A stretch of 64,000 nucleotides of DNA from Thereva unica (GCA_949987705.1 OX465284.1:66573470-66637469), one strand, 5' to 3'. Shown: positions 44,986 through 54,756, counted from the stretch's first letter. Made by a program: numbers and translations. The notes: generated by a model from the letters alone, not told the origin.

Positions 44986-45476
44986 TGTTACGTTTTTACG
45001 GCTTAACGGATTCGTAGGATTAATTAAGGAATACTCGTTTTAATTATCCACACAATAATTTATTTATCACAAATCAAAACACAATTTAATTACTAACACA
45101 ATTCTTACAGTTCACTATAATCACTAGCAAATTTAATATTTCGCACTATTCAATTCTAATTATCGCTTTTTATTTCACTATCAATCACCACTTTTCACTG
45201 TTCTCACTTTAGAACACTTGTATCGCCTTTATAATCAAAACTGACTCGATAGCGGCTGCCAGGCGCTTTTATATAGGCAGCTCCACCTTTGTCTACTTTC
45301 TGGAACCTTCGTTTTCTGGTTCCTTGTGGTATGTTCTATATTTCTTTTAGTTTCGACCAGCTTGAAGTTGTCTTCGCTTATCGCTCGTTAGTTTAGTACA
45401 TAAATTCTTAATTCAGACAACAACCGAAAATCGTTGATTCATCCTCTCGACAAACAGATGGCGCATAATCATCACA
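44986..45476 (-). repeat. Gypsy #2 5' LTR with promoter
   Basis: 491 bp. On the minus strand it has TATATAAAAGC (about 45265-45275) and the TCAGTT initiator (45239-45244). It is 10 bp longer than the gypsy #1 LTR, with small indels. Confidence 0.9.
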
Positions 45477-45480
45477 ATAC

Positions 45481-46184
45481 ATTTCTACAGTGGCTTGAAG
45501 AGTATATAGAGGAGCAAAAGGGTGCTATCGCCAAAACACCTTCTTCGTTTTGCACCTTGTCCAGTCAAGGCAAGCTAATTTTTAGGGTAATATCGGTTCG
45601 CGCCACGCAACCGTCAAAAACAATTAAATTTAAAGTTTTTTATTACAACAAAAGCTAAGGATTTAGGCAGAGTTTATTTTAACGATGAGTTAAAATAAAT
45701 TGAGAGGACAATTAAACAAAGCTTGGTTTTTTCATATAAAAAAAAATTATAGTAATTACAACCAGACGCATTTTGATAAAGACTAAACCGAAACTGAAGC
45801 TCTGTTCTTTAATTTAATTTTTCCAAAGATGAAAGAAAAGCTTACACCTGACTTACTTAATATTAATAATGGTACAATATTGCTAATTAAGCGTCTGTAA
45901 GCAGGATGATCCCGAAGTATCGAGGTCATCGATGGTGGCTTGTGCCGGAAGGTTCGTGGACTTTAGGTTTGGGGTCATGGGGTCGTATGGGGTGTGGCCG
46001 TGGGAATATAATTTCTGCCAAGATATATGAGTTATATTCAATACAATTAAATGCAAGGCGGAATGTAGGACTTGTAGATTGTAGGGCAGCTGGCTGAAGG
46101 AGGAGCTTGCATCTCTGGAGAAATCTCAGGCATTGATAAGCTTGTTTGGCGATTTGGAATATGTGATTACTCCATCGCAGATCT
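45481..46184. other. Non-coding interior of outer CATTGATT element
   Basis: Partly shared with 49545-49930 of the host copy (inverted): the TTGGCGATAGTACCCTTTTG / GGAGCAAAAGGGTGCTATCG block and the GCTGGCTGAAGGAGG block. No protein-like frame longer than about 74 codons. Confidence 0.5.
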
Positions 46185-46367
46185 GGGACCTTATGCTCTA
46201 TTACAATATTGTCGTTTTTTTTTTAACGAAATGCCGAAACCGTATTTTCTATTACAATATTAACATTCATTTTACATGAAAATTTAACGGTATTGGCAAA
46301 TTTTTACTTGAAAGCTGTTTCGTTTTCGGATCGGATTTAACAATATTGTAATAGGGAATAGGGCCCC
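46185..46367. repeat. CTATTACAATATTG MITE in outer CATTGATT copy
   Basis: Best-preserved copy: GGGACCTTATGCTCTATTAC at the left, GTAATAGGGAATAGGGCCCC at the right, with internal inverted CAATATT motifs. Present at the same place in all three CATTGATT copies. Confidence 0.65.
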
Positions 46368-46383
46368 TGATTATGGTACGAAT

Positions 46384-46486
46384 CCACCAAGGCATTTGCT
46401 CGCAGGCTTTTGACGTGATAATTACGTAAAAAGATGATGTTTCAGATGTGCATAGCCCGCGAGCAAATGTTTGTTTGCCTTGGTGG
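46384..46486. repeat. CCACCAAGGCA foldback, outer CATTGATT copy
   Basis: Arms CCACCAAGGCATTTGCTCGC and GCGAGCAAATG...CCTTGGTGG. Counterparts are in the other two copies. Confidence 0.5.
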
Positions 46487-46543
46487 ATTTGTAAGAGATG
46501 TTAAGAGATGAGTCAGCTATTACGTTCTTTTTGCCCACTGAGG

Positions 46544-46789
46544 TTAAGAGAAGGATGGTACAAGTTTTCGTAGGGATGAGAGTTCACACTCTATTCGACA
46601 AGGTCTGGTCCGTGCTTGTCTTATATTTAGGAAGGCGTAGAAGTAGGCACACCTACGAATTGGGTTGGAGCGGATTAAGAGCAGATCACTAATGAATATT
46701 AGAAAGAGCTCAGGTGAGAGAATCGACCCTTGGGTAACGCCCGCCGTGATTCGACGCCATCCAGTACTGGCTTCATTGAACAGCCACAA
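46544..46789 (-). pseudogene. Captured RT fragment, outer CATTGATT copy (open frame)
   Basis: An 82-codon open frame with ITAGVTQGSILSPELFLIF, the RT motif preceding the catalytic box (jockey-like G-V-P-Q-G-S-x-L-S-P), followed by ISDLLLIRSNPIRR, where the YADD box should come but is lost. Homologous pieces are at 23896/27964 and 37876/40784, so the fragment was in the ancestor of all three CATTGATT copies. It is much too short to be an enzyme. Confidence 0.65.
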
Positions 46790-47618
46790 ACGAAGCTCTC
46801 AAATCAGTTCTTTAGAACTGAGATGTTTTCCATCAGGCGTCGAATTTTTCACTTTTTTCGTTGCCCGCATAACTCTACTCTTAATTTTCTGCAAAATGTG
46901 TGTAGTTTTGAAGAGGGGCGGTTTTTCTATCTATTCAATCAACTCAGTGATTTGCAAAGTAATAACTGTTACCCTTGAACCAAAAAATATATTAAAAATG
47001 AATGAAAATACTGTCGAATTATTTATAGAACTTATTAATAAACTAGCTGAAGTGGATTTGATGTTTAATAGTGGGTCTATACGAAAGTGGCTCTAGTCCG
47101 TCGCACTTTGATGTTTGAATGAAACGGCCGACGTGGGCACCTTTCCAGCGGCTTTCCTTTGTTTTACGGATAAAAGTGTATGGGAACTAAGCTCGCGCGA
47201 ACAAAGTGTGTGTCGTGTGGATGGACTATAAGGCTCACATGCCCAACAACCCAGTATGATGAATATTGAATATCACGAAGACCTTTCAATTTTTGGTTAA
47301 ATTATAGGTACATACTAGAGTTTTTTATTCTCGATTTTTCTTCGTCTGTTCTTCTAGTACTAAAACCAAGCACCTACATTAAAACTGGTCGTCCCAAGCA
47401 AGAGCCTGCGATCCCTCATCATGCTTATAATTACACATTATTTCTACATCTACAAATTTCTTTTTTTGATTTTGGCTCCCGCTACAACCTAAACATCAAG
47501 AATTCCTACTTGTTTGCAATCTTTTTGTGGCACAAAACAAGTGTGTTTTTGTGCTGAGGCACCGGCCACTAATTATGGGTTTTCACGGCAGGCTTCCAGT
47601 TGTATAATAAGTTTGATA
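46790..47618. other. Non-coding interior of outer CATTGATT element
   Basis: Counterpart of 23317-23900 and 36600-37880. An open frame at 46665-47096 is AT-rich and not conserved in the other copies, so not called. Confidence 0.5.
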
Positions 47619-47770
47619 TGAGCCGTTTATTTTGAAAGTGGCATAAGTCACTTTTTTTTTAAATTTGTTTGTTTAAAAATTAAAAGATACTGTTCAATTG
47701 TATGCAGGGTTGCCATTAACTCGATTTTTTTGAAAAAGTGACTTATGCCACTTTCAAAATAAACGGCTCA
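47619..47770. mobile_element. 152 bp mariner-type MITE
   Basis: TIRs of about 40 bp, TGAGCCGTTTATTTTGAAAG and inverse, enclosing about 70 bp. TA on each side (47617-47618, 47771-47772). Confidence 0.75.
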
Positions 47771-48849
47771 TATATACTTGAACATAAATATACCAAAATT
47801 CTTAGAGTTTTTGGTAATTATTTACTATATCACCCTACTTGCAGGGGGTAGGAGTGGGGGTAATTAGGGAGGTTGACCTGAACACGTTTCTTTTGGAATT
47901 AGCCCTTGGTCATCCCTTAAAAAGTTATTCACTGTTGAAATTTTGTAAAAATCACCTTTTTACAAGTATTATTTTATGACTTTAATAAGCAGTTATTGCA
48001 GTAATGACTTTGACGCTGGATTGTAAGACCCAAAAACTCTCCCACCCAACCTCTACCTCATTCTCGAATTGGGAACAATCTTTTATTGCTGCCCCCAGAA
48101 CAGAGGACGGGCGGACTAATAAAGTAAACAATTACCCTATATAATAACATTTAAAAAAATCTTTCAAAATCGGAAACTTTCTTCCTTCATCGACATCTTG
48201 AGAAATATGATAATTCTGATATTCTTTATTATAATTCTATTATTGTAAGTAAACACATATATTTAAATTGACCCAAACTAAATGGCTTAAATTTTCTCTG
48301 TAAGCAATAATAAAATAAATACACAAAAACATGAATTTTTGCTAAAAAAAACCTATTTCATTTTTCTCAAATTAAAAAAACGCGATGCTATTTCCTATTA
48401 AATCTCTTCCCATTCATTAATTCATTGATAAATTTCAGCCACCGACCAAGAAATCATCGTAGTTTCAGCCCACCCACCCCCTTCCAAAGCAAAACAAAAG
48501 GAATACCCGCACAGGAATCTATTTTTAGATCCGAAACTTTTGGCTTTTCTTCTAACATGCGTCAAGGGCTTTGAAATGCTTTTTTTAAATTCAGGCGCAA
48601 ACCTTCTTTTTTCAATTTTTACTAAAAAATAACAAAATTAAAAAAAATGTGTATTTTATGATTATTTTGCACTCATAAAGAAATATTATTATTTATATTA
48701 TTAAACTAGTGTTGAAAGCCCATTCCCATTGATTTTAGAGGTTTAAAACAAAAATTCCTATCACTAAAACTTAAATCGGTACAACTATCGCCATCTAACA
48801 AACCAGCTGGAAAGATGTTTGTCCATATCTACTTACTCTATAATCAATG
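47771..48849. other. Type-B end of outer CATTGATT element
   Basis: Inverted homologue of 35422-36550. Contains the GGGGGTAGGAGTGGGGG stretch at about 47845 and the ATCTATTTTTAGATCCG block. No open frame of note. Confidence 0.6.
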
Positions 48850-49241
48850 CGAGCGATAAGCGAAGACTACTTCAAGCTGGTCGAAACTTAACGAAATAAA
48901 AGAACATACCACAAGGAACCAGAAAACGAAGGTTCCAGAAAGTAGACAAAGGTGGAGCTGCCTATATAAAAGCGCCTGGCAGCCGCTATCAAGTCAGTTT
49001 TGATTATAAAGGCGATACAAGTGTTCCAAAGTGAAAAGTGGTGATTTATAGTGAAATAAAAAGCGATAATTAGAATTGAATAGTGCGAAATATTAAATTT
49101 GCTAGTGATTATAGTGAACTCTAAGAATTGTGTTTATTTTTAAATTGTGTTTGGTTTGTAATAAATAAGTTTTGTTTGGATAATTAAAAAGTGTATTCCT
49201 TAATTAATCCAACGAATCCGTTAAGCCGTAAAATCGTAACA
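48850..49241 (+). repeat. Gypsy #1 3' LTR part 2
   Basis: Starts with the CGAGCGA duplication and continues to CGTAACA. Together with 34207-34302 it rebuilds a 481 bp LTR. Confidence 0.92.
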
Positions 49242-49331
49242 ATATTGTATTGTACATATTGTAATAAAAGATTACGGATTCGGCCAGTTTCGTTAAAAAT
49301 ATGACAATATTGTAATAGAAAATAAGGCCCC
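49242..49331. repeat. CTATTACAATATTG MITE, right part (split by gypsy #1)
   Basis: Begins with the ATAT target duplication of gypsy #1 and ends GTAATAGAAAATAAGGCCCC. Continuation of 28397-28506. Confidence 0.6.
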
Positions 49332-49336
49332 AGATA

Positions 49337-49542
49337 TCGTCACCCTTATGCCAGAGGCGCGAAAGTGTAAATCTCCAGTTTTGAGTTATTGCTAGATAAA
49401 TGTTCAAACTGTCTCTAAAACCCCGATTTTTATTTGCTTTCGTGTTGTAGGCTTTACACTTTTTCGTTATATCACCGGATAAATCACATTCGTACTTCTG
49501 TGAAAAATTTGCACTTTCGCGTCTCTGGCATAAGGGTGACGA
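49337..49542. mobile_element. 206 bp MITE with TA duplication
   Basis: TIRs TCGTCACCCTTATGCCAGAG and inverse, 30 of 31 bp matching. TA at 49335-49336 and 49543-49544. The two sibling CATTGATT copies have the empty site (CCCAGATCTGCGATGGAG). Confidence 0.75.
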
Positions 49543-49544
49543 TA

Positions 49545-50251
49545 GGTGATGGAGTTATCACATTCCAAATCGCCAAACAAGCTAATCAATGCTTGAGATT
49601 TCTCAAGAGATGCAAATCCCTCCTTCAGCCAGCTGGCTGCAATCTGCAAATCCTACATTCCGCCTTGAATATAACTCGTACATCTGGGCGGGCGCCCAAA
49701 AACAAGCTTGGCTAGGCAGAATAAGGTGCAAAACGAAGAAGATGCATTGGCGATAGTACCCTTTTGCTCCTCTATATACCCTTCAAGCCTCAGTATAAAT
49801 GTAGCAATCCTCACTAAGTGGTGCCGCTTTCACCTATACGCACCTTTTTTCAAGATTAGCCAACTCGGGACATCACCGGTCCACTACATACCTCCCCTTC
49901 GTTAATAACTAGAACACACAGTCGGTGTGTTGAGCCCATATAACACCTCACAGACTAATCTAAACTTACTAGTAGACATTGCATTTTGATTTGAAGGACA
50001 TAACGTGCTAACGGTACAAAGGAACGAGGACTTGACCATGCCACATAAAAAAATCAAAAATAAAAATTATTTTATATCTCAATAGTAGTATAATTATCCG
50101 TAAAAATTTAAAAATTTCTACGAACTATAATACCTGAGAAAAAAATCTAAAAATTTGTCATTTTTTCATTATTTCAAAAATGAAATAATCCCTAAAAACC
50201 TTTTCAATTTTTTCAACATAATAAAAAACGCTTGATGCCAAATTTCCTATT
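49545..50251. other. Interior of host CATTGATT copy
   Basis: Inverted homologue of 34600-35070 plus 45480-46190 of the outer copy. It crosses the point where gypsy #2 sits in the outer copy and is uninterrupted here (near 49790-49930), which independently supports the gypsy #2 boundary. No gene. Confidence 0.6.
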
Positions 50252-50259
50252 AAAGTTGT

Positions 50260-51201
50260 CATGGAGCCTAGACAAGGAGTTAAAACTACGTGTTGTCAAT
50301 TTTTGTTTGATTGAGTGAGGGCGCCACAGTCACATGTATACCAAAAAACATGGCCGATCGCATTCATCCGGTTCGTTAACTATCAAGATAATTTATTTTT
50401 ATGCCTAACTTGAAAAATGGGCTTCTAAATTGGATTTATATCGATGCGATTTTTTGTATTTAACCAATTTATGAATTTTCCAATGAATTTTTATTAATTT
50501 CCAATGATTTTTTTTTGCATTGCTCCATTAATCAGCTAACTTCATGTGGTGAACGTCAGCTTTCTTCTTCTTCTTCTTCTTTGATCCGTTAGCTGGCGGT
50601 CCGAGCGGGACGTCCCCGCAACGGATACGCTGCTGTCGGTGCCGCTGGGTCCCGAACTCTATTCACGATTCGCTTCCATTCTTCTCGGGTTTTGGCGGTG
50701 TCTCGAGCCTCGGTAACTGATAATCTTTGATTCTTTAGGTCGCCCTCGATATTCTTTAGCCAAGTTTTCTTCGGTGCCAATCGCTGGATTTTCCAGTCTG
50801 CGGGACGGTCTCGCCAGAGAAGTTTACGTGGCAAGCGGTTATCATCCATTCGGCAAACATGTCCAAACCACCGTAGTCGACGTTTTTGCATTTCTTCTTC
50901 GATCAGTGTTTGCTGATCGCATCTTTGTCTGACAACCTCATTTCGAAGGCGATCACGGAGTGAGACACGGAGGATCTGCCTCAAACATCGCATTTGGAAG
51001 ACCTCGAGCTTCTTAACGTCCGATTTGAGCAGTGTCCACGTTTCAGATCCATAAAGAAGAATCGGAAGAATCAACGTTCGGTAAAGACGTAGCTTTAGGC
51101 GACATCTGTGGCAAAAAAGGAACTAGAAGTTTAGTTTCTGCAACCTTCCATTTCCGGTTATTTTCGCCATAAGAGTTTTAACTCCTTGTCTAGGCTCCAT
51201 G
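50260..51201. mobile_element. hAT-like MITE with perfect 8 bp duplication
   Basis: Ends CATGGAGCCTAGACAAGGAG and exact inverse. AAAGTTGT at 50252-50259 and 51202-51209. Same family as 22570-23316 and 53022-53446. Interrupted by a retrotransposon fragment at 50564-51090. Without that insert it is about 410 bp, non-coding. Confidence 0.85.
50564..51090 (-). pseudogene. 5'-truncated RTE-like retrotransposon tail
   Basis: A minus-strand frame (50589-51074, 161 codons) reads ILLYGSETWTLLKSDVKKLE, then CLRQILRVSLRDR and KRRLRWFGHVCRMDDNRLPR, the conserved region after the RT domain in RTE-like LINEs and their many truncated copies. The 3' end is an (AAG)n tail. AGCTTT is duplicated at 50558-50563 and 51091-51096, within the hAT-like MITE. 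The catalytic RT part is absent. Confidence 0.85.
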
Positions 51202-51283
51202 AAAGTTGTCTCGCCGATTCATTCTTATTGTCAAATTCCCTTATTGTCAAATTTCACCCATCGCCCACGAAACCATCATCATT

Positions 51284-52912
51284 TTGACGTGACAACGTCT
51301 AATAAAACGGTTAGCCGGGATCACTGACATATAGTAATGGACTGCTGATTGACGATGCTGAATGGCACCATTTCTCTCCAGAAATAGAAAACCTTTTTCA
51401 TGCAAACAAAAAAAATTTCTTCGAATTTAGGAGGAAATAAGTGATAAGATGTTTGTTATAATTAACGGAAACAAATTTCCATCACTCATTTTTATTTATT
51501 AGCAGTTTTTTCATTAAATAAATGTATTTATTCCATAACCGTGACGGTTGTTTCCCCTGTTTAACGAAGTTTTCAAAATAGCTCAAGAGTGAGACAGAAG
51601 AACGAAAACTATACCTGTCTATTTTTTTCTAATTATGTTTATATCGCTGATATGCGCTGACGATTACAGTTCATTGGGATTTAACGTGGGAGCGAGTCAG
51701 GAATAGTTTTTGGTGCCATTTTTTTGTATGGGATTTTGCTCATTTAGCAGTCCATTCACTGACATATAGTAATGGACTGCTAAATGATCAAAATCCCATA
51801 CAAAAAAATGGCACCAAAAACTATTCCTGACTCGCTCCCACGTTAAATCCCAATGAACTGTAATCGTCAGCGCATGTCAGCGATATAAACATAATTAGAA
51901 AAAAATAGACAGGTATAGTTTTCGTTCTTCTGTCTCACTCTTGAGCTATTTTGAAAAGGGCGTTAAACAGGGGAAATAACCGTCACGGTTTTGGAATAAA
52001 TACATTTATTTAATGAAAAAACTGCTAATAAATAAAAATGAGTGATGGAAATTTATTTCTATTAATTAAAACAGACATTTTATCACTTATTTTCTCCTAA
52101 ATTCGAAGAAAATTTTTTCGTTTACGTAAAAAGGTTTTCTATTTCTGGAGAAAAATGGTGCCATTCAGCATCGTCAATCAGCAGTCCATTACTATATGTC
52201 AGTGAGTCCATTACTATATGTCAGTGGCCGGGATGCCCAAGCGACAAAGTGTCGCATAACCGTGTGAGTGGGCGTGGCTTACGCTGCATGTAGTAGTGGC
52301 AACGAGTGGCGTGACTGACGCTGTATGTAGTAGTGGCTGTCATTAGCCGTGTTTTTTAATGAACTATATTATAGTTTTTCCATCGAGTTCATTAAAAAAA
52401 CGACAAGGGAAATTTCATGAAGCGCCTACTTCGATGCTTAAAAATTTCAAAATTAAACGGAGTTATTTTTTACACTTTTACACGAAATCCTCGCTAGAAA
52501 ATAATAAATATGTTTCTAAAAAATCAATAATTTGTTATAAATTTGCTCTCATCACTTTCCTGTTGTTTTTATTTTTAAATTACATACGTCTTTCCGACCC
52601 CGAAAGTATACAAACATGCCAACCCCCGAAAGTATGAAATATGCAAATTAAGAAATTTCCCAAAACCTCGATAGAAACCCCGATAAAACCTGGGTTTTCA
52701 GATTTGTATGGGGAAGAACTACATATATAGTTCATTAAAAAAACACGGCTATTGTTACATTGGAGAACGAATAAAATAATAAAAATACTGCAAAATTATA
52801 TGTATATTGTGTTTATTATATATTGCATGTAATGCATAACAGATAACGAGGAACATGGTAGTTGTCACGTGATAATCGCCACAGCGCGAAGCGCCGTGGC
52901 TCGGGGCACCGG
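51284..52912 (+). mobile_element. TTGACGTGACAACG foldback element, copy 1 (interrupted)
   Basis: Starts TTGACGTGACAACGTCTAAT; near its other side is TAGTTGTCACGTGATAA. It is inserted in the host CATTGATT copy between CATCATCATT and TTTTTTCATCC. A reversed copy is at 54060-54756. The frame 52359-52637 occurs in both copies but reads through AT-rich sequence and inverted TTTTTTTAATGAAC motifs. Interrupted by a 905 bp palindrome at 51322-52226. Confidence 0.7.
51322..52226. mobile_element. 905 bp palindromic element with 8 bp duplication
   Basis: Two arms of about 440 bp are inverted copies of each other. The outer ends are CACTGACATATAGTAATGG and inverse, and the same end motif stands again in the centre (about 51768) and once more near the right end, so this may be two elements joined head to head. 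GCCGGGAT is at 51314-51321 and 52227-52234, an 8 bp duplication; the reversed sibling at 54715-54730 has the empty site. No coding. Confidence 0.8.
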
Positions 52913-53021
52913 TTTTTTTTTCATCCTCTTTGCCCTTCCCGAACAAAACAATAGGAATAAGCACATAGGAATCTGTTTATAGATCCACCGCCTCTAACAT
53001 TAAAGCCGCAGCGATGGAGGC

Positions 53022-53446
53022 TATACAAGGAGATATAACTCTTATGGGGAAAATAACCGGAAATTGATGCGTAGCAGAAACTAAACTTCTAGTTCATTTT
53101 TGGCCACAGCCCACAGATGTCGCCTAAGCTGACGTGCCCCACAAGAAGTTAGCTGAATTTTACCCATTTCGACGATTTCTTCAAAATTGTCAGCCGAAAT
53201 GCAAAAAATCTTTGGGAATTAATAAAAATTCATTGGAAAATCTATAAAATGGTTGAATACGAAAAATCAGAAGCTGATTTTTCAAGTTAGGCGCAAACAT
53301 AAAATATCTTAATAGTTAACGAACCTGGCCATGAACCGGATGAATATAATCGGCCATGTTTTTTGGGGTACATGTGACTGTGGCGCCCTCATTAATCAAC
53401 CAAAAAGTGACAACACGGAGTTATATCTCCTTGTATAGTCTCCCTG
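53022..53446. mobile_element. hAT-like MITE with perfect 8 bp duplication
   Basis: GATGGAGGCTATACAAGGAG to CTCCTTGTATAGTCTCCCTG. GCCGCAGC at 53014-53021 and 53447-53454. The complete 425 bp form defines the family; the interior is non-coding. Confidence 0.85.
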
Positions 53447-53454
53447 GCCGCAGC

Positions 53455-53635
53455 TTCCGATTTTGTTTCCAAATGCGCGAAGGGTTTTCACGCAAACAAG
53501 AAAAGTTGATTTTGGAAACTAACCATAATAGCGGAGCATAAAACCCTGCGATATTAGCGCCCCCAGCTCGTGGTGCCGTAACCTGAAGTTAATTTGACTC
53601 GTGTTTGTCCATATCTACTTAGTATATAATCAATG
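53455..53635. other. Type-A end of host CATTGATT copy
   Basis: Matches 41770-41959, ending TATATAATCAATG. The final CAATG doubles as the target duplication of the next MITE. Confidence 0.7.
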
Positions 53636-53905
53636 GCCTCGATTCCCAGATCCGACGGGAGGGAAGTGAGTTGCGGATTTGACACTTTGCGATTCTCGAA
53701 TCCGCAACCCCGAATTTCTTTTTGACATTTTCCGCGCTGTAAAAGTGTGATCCGCAACAAATTTTCTGCGGATTTGAACGACAAATGCGCCTAAGATAAT
53801 CCGACATCGTATATTTCATTATCGCGTGAGTCTTCACTCCGAATTTTCGATTTAAACCAATCCGGGACTGCGGACTTCCCCGCCGACGGATCTGGGAATC
53901 GAGGC
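53636..53905. mobile_element. 270 bp MITE with 5 bp duplication
   Basis: TIRs GCCTCGATTCCCAGATCCG and inverse. CAATG at 53631-53635 and 53906-53910. Internal repeats of GCGGATTTGA / TCCGCAAC. Superfamily unassigned. Confidence 0.7.
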
Positions 53906-53910
53906 CAATG

Positions 53911-53999
53911 TAAATCATTAGTTCAGACATCAACTAGAGTTGTTACCGACAATCGTTGATTATGCTTTTTAACAAACAGATGGCGCATAAATCATCACA
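53911..53999 (-). repeat. Diverged gypsy LTR fragment
   Basis: Reversed, it starts TGTGATGATTTATGCGCCAT and follows the first 90 bp of the gypsy #1/#2 LTR with many substitutions (for example, CATCTGTTTGTTAAAAAGCA). The host CATTGATT copy abuts its inner end, so this copy too inserted into an LTR. Confidence 0.7.
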
Positions 54000-54059
54000 G
54001 TATTTTATTGCATTGTTTTTGATTATAATTAAAATTATCGCGAAAACACTTAAAAACAC

Positions 54060-54756
54060 TTCGCGCTGTGGCGATTATCACGTGACAACTACCATGTTCC
54101 TCGTTATCTGTTATGCATTACATGCAATATATAATAAACACAATATACATATAATTTTGCAGTATTTTTATTATTTTATTCGTTCTCCAATGTAACAATA
54201 GCCGTGTTTTTTTAATGAACTATATATGTAGTTCTTCCCCATACAAATCTGAAAACCCAGGTTTTATCGGGGTTTCTATCGAGGTTTTGGGAAATTTCTT
54301 AATTTGCATATTTCATACTTTCGGGGGTTGGCATGTTTGTATACTTTCGGGGGTCGGAAAGACGTATGTAATTTAAAAATAAAAACAACAGGAAAGTGAT
54401 GAGAGCAAATTTATAACAAATTATTGATTTTTTAGAAACATATTTATTATTTTCTAGCGAGGATTTCGTGTAAAAGTGTAAAAAATAACTCCGTTTAATT
54501 TTGAAATTTTTAAGCATCGAAGTAGGCGCTTCATGAAATTTCCCTTGTCGTTTTTTTAATGAACTCGATGGAAAAACTATAATATAGTTCATTAAAAAAA
54601 ACACGGCTAATGACAGCCACTACTACATACAGCGTCAGTCACGCCACTCGTTGCCACTACTACATGCAGCGTAAGCCACGCCCACTCACACGGTTATGCG
54701 ACACTTTGTCGCTTGGGCATCCCGGCTAACCGTTTTATTAGACGTTGTCACGTCAA
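54060..54756 (-). mobile_element. TTGACGTGACAACG foldback element, copy 2
   Basis: Inverted 697 bp copy of the element at 51284-52912 without the palindrome insert. It ends GACGTTGTCACGTCAA at 54756 and has the empty CATCCCGGCTAAC site. Confidence 0.75.

Larger units (their letters stand above)
35074..45476 (-). mobile_element. Ty3/gypsy retrotransposon #2, internally deleted, reverse orientation
   Basis: It runs from TGTTACG at 35074 to ATCATCACA at 45476, with ATAC duplicated at 35070-35073 and 45477-45480. The 5' LTR (44986-45476) is 491 bp. The 3' LTR is 348 + 143 bp around a nested CATTGATT element, also 491 bp. LTRs are close to identical (one difference noticed). The coding part is one long frame lacking RT, RNase H and the integrase core. 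Confidence 0.92.
34303..48849 (+). mobile_element. CATTGATT element, outer copy (inserted in gypsy #1 LTR)
   Basis: Ends CATTGATTATATACTAAG and CTTACTCTATAATCAATG; the inverted ends share about 33 bp with two differences. CGAGCGA is duplicated at 34296-34302 and 48850-48856. Excluding gypsy #2, the element is about 4.1 kb. It carries no transposase that I recognise but includes a reverse-transcriptase fragment and internal MITEs. The two end types differ beyond the TIR; the inner copy has the same two types in the opposite order, so orientation can be assigned. Confidence 0.88.
28507..49241 (+). mobile_element. Ty3/gypsy retrotransposon #1 (contains nested insertions)
   Basis: It runs from TGTGATGATTATGCG at 28507 to CGTAACA at 49241, with ATAT duplicated at 28503-28506 and 49242-49245. 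The 5' LTR is 481 bp; the 3' LTR is 96 + 385 bp, split by 14.5 kb of later insertions, again 481 bp. In the ends compared, the LTRs differ by only about two bases, so the insertion is recent. The layout is gag, protease, RT, RNase H, integrase, with several breaks. Confidence 0.92.
23317..53635 (-). mobile_element. CATTGATT element, host copy (heavily interrupted, one end lost)
   Basis: Segments 23317-23964, 27964-28506, 49242-50251, 51210-51283, 52913-53013 and 53455-53635 are collinear, piece by piece, with the two other CATTGATT copies (34303-48849 and 35422-41959). The right end is TATATAATCAATG at 53635. The other end is missing left of 23317, where hAT MITEs abut. It is interrupted by a P-like transposon, gypsy #1, a mariner-type MITE, two hAT-like MITEs and a foldback element. 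It abuts a gypsy LTR fragment on its right. I see no transposase. Confidence 0.75.

Noticed and set aside
46665..47096. 143-codon plus-strand frame in the outer CATTGATT copy
   Set aside because: Overlaps the captured RT fragment on the other strand and is not open in the other two copies.
52359..52637. 92-codon frame conserved with 54299-54604
   Set aside because: Conserved only because the foldback element is present twice; includes non-coding inverted motifs and poly-T translation.
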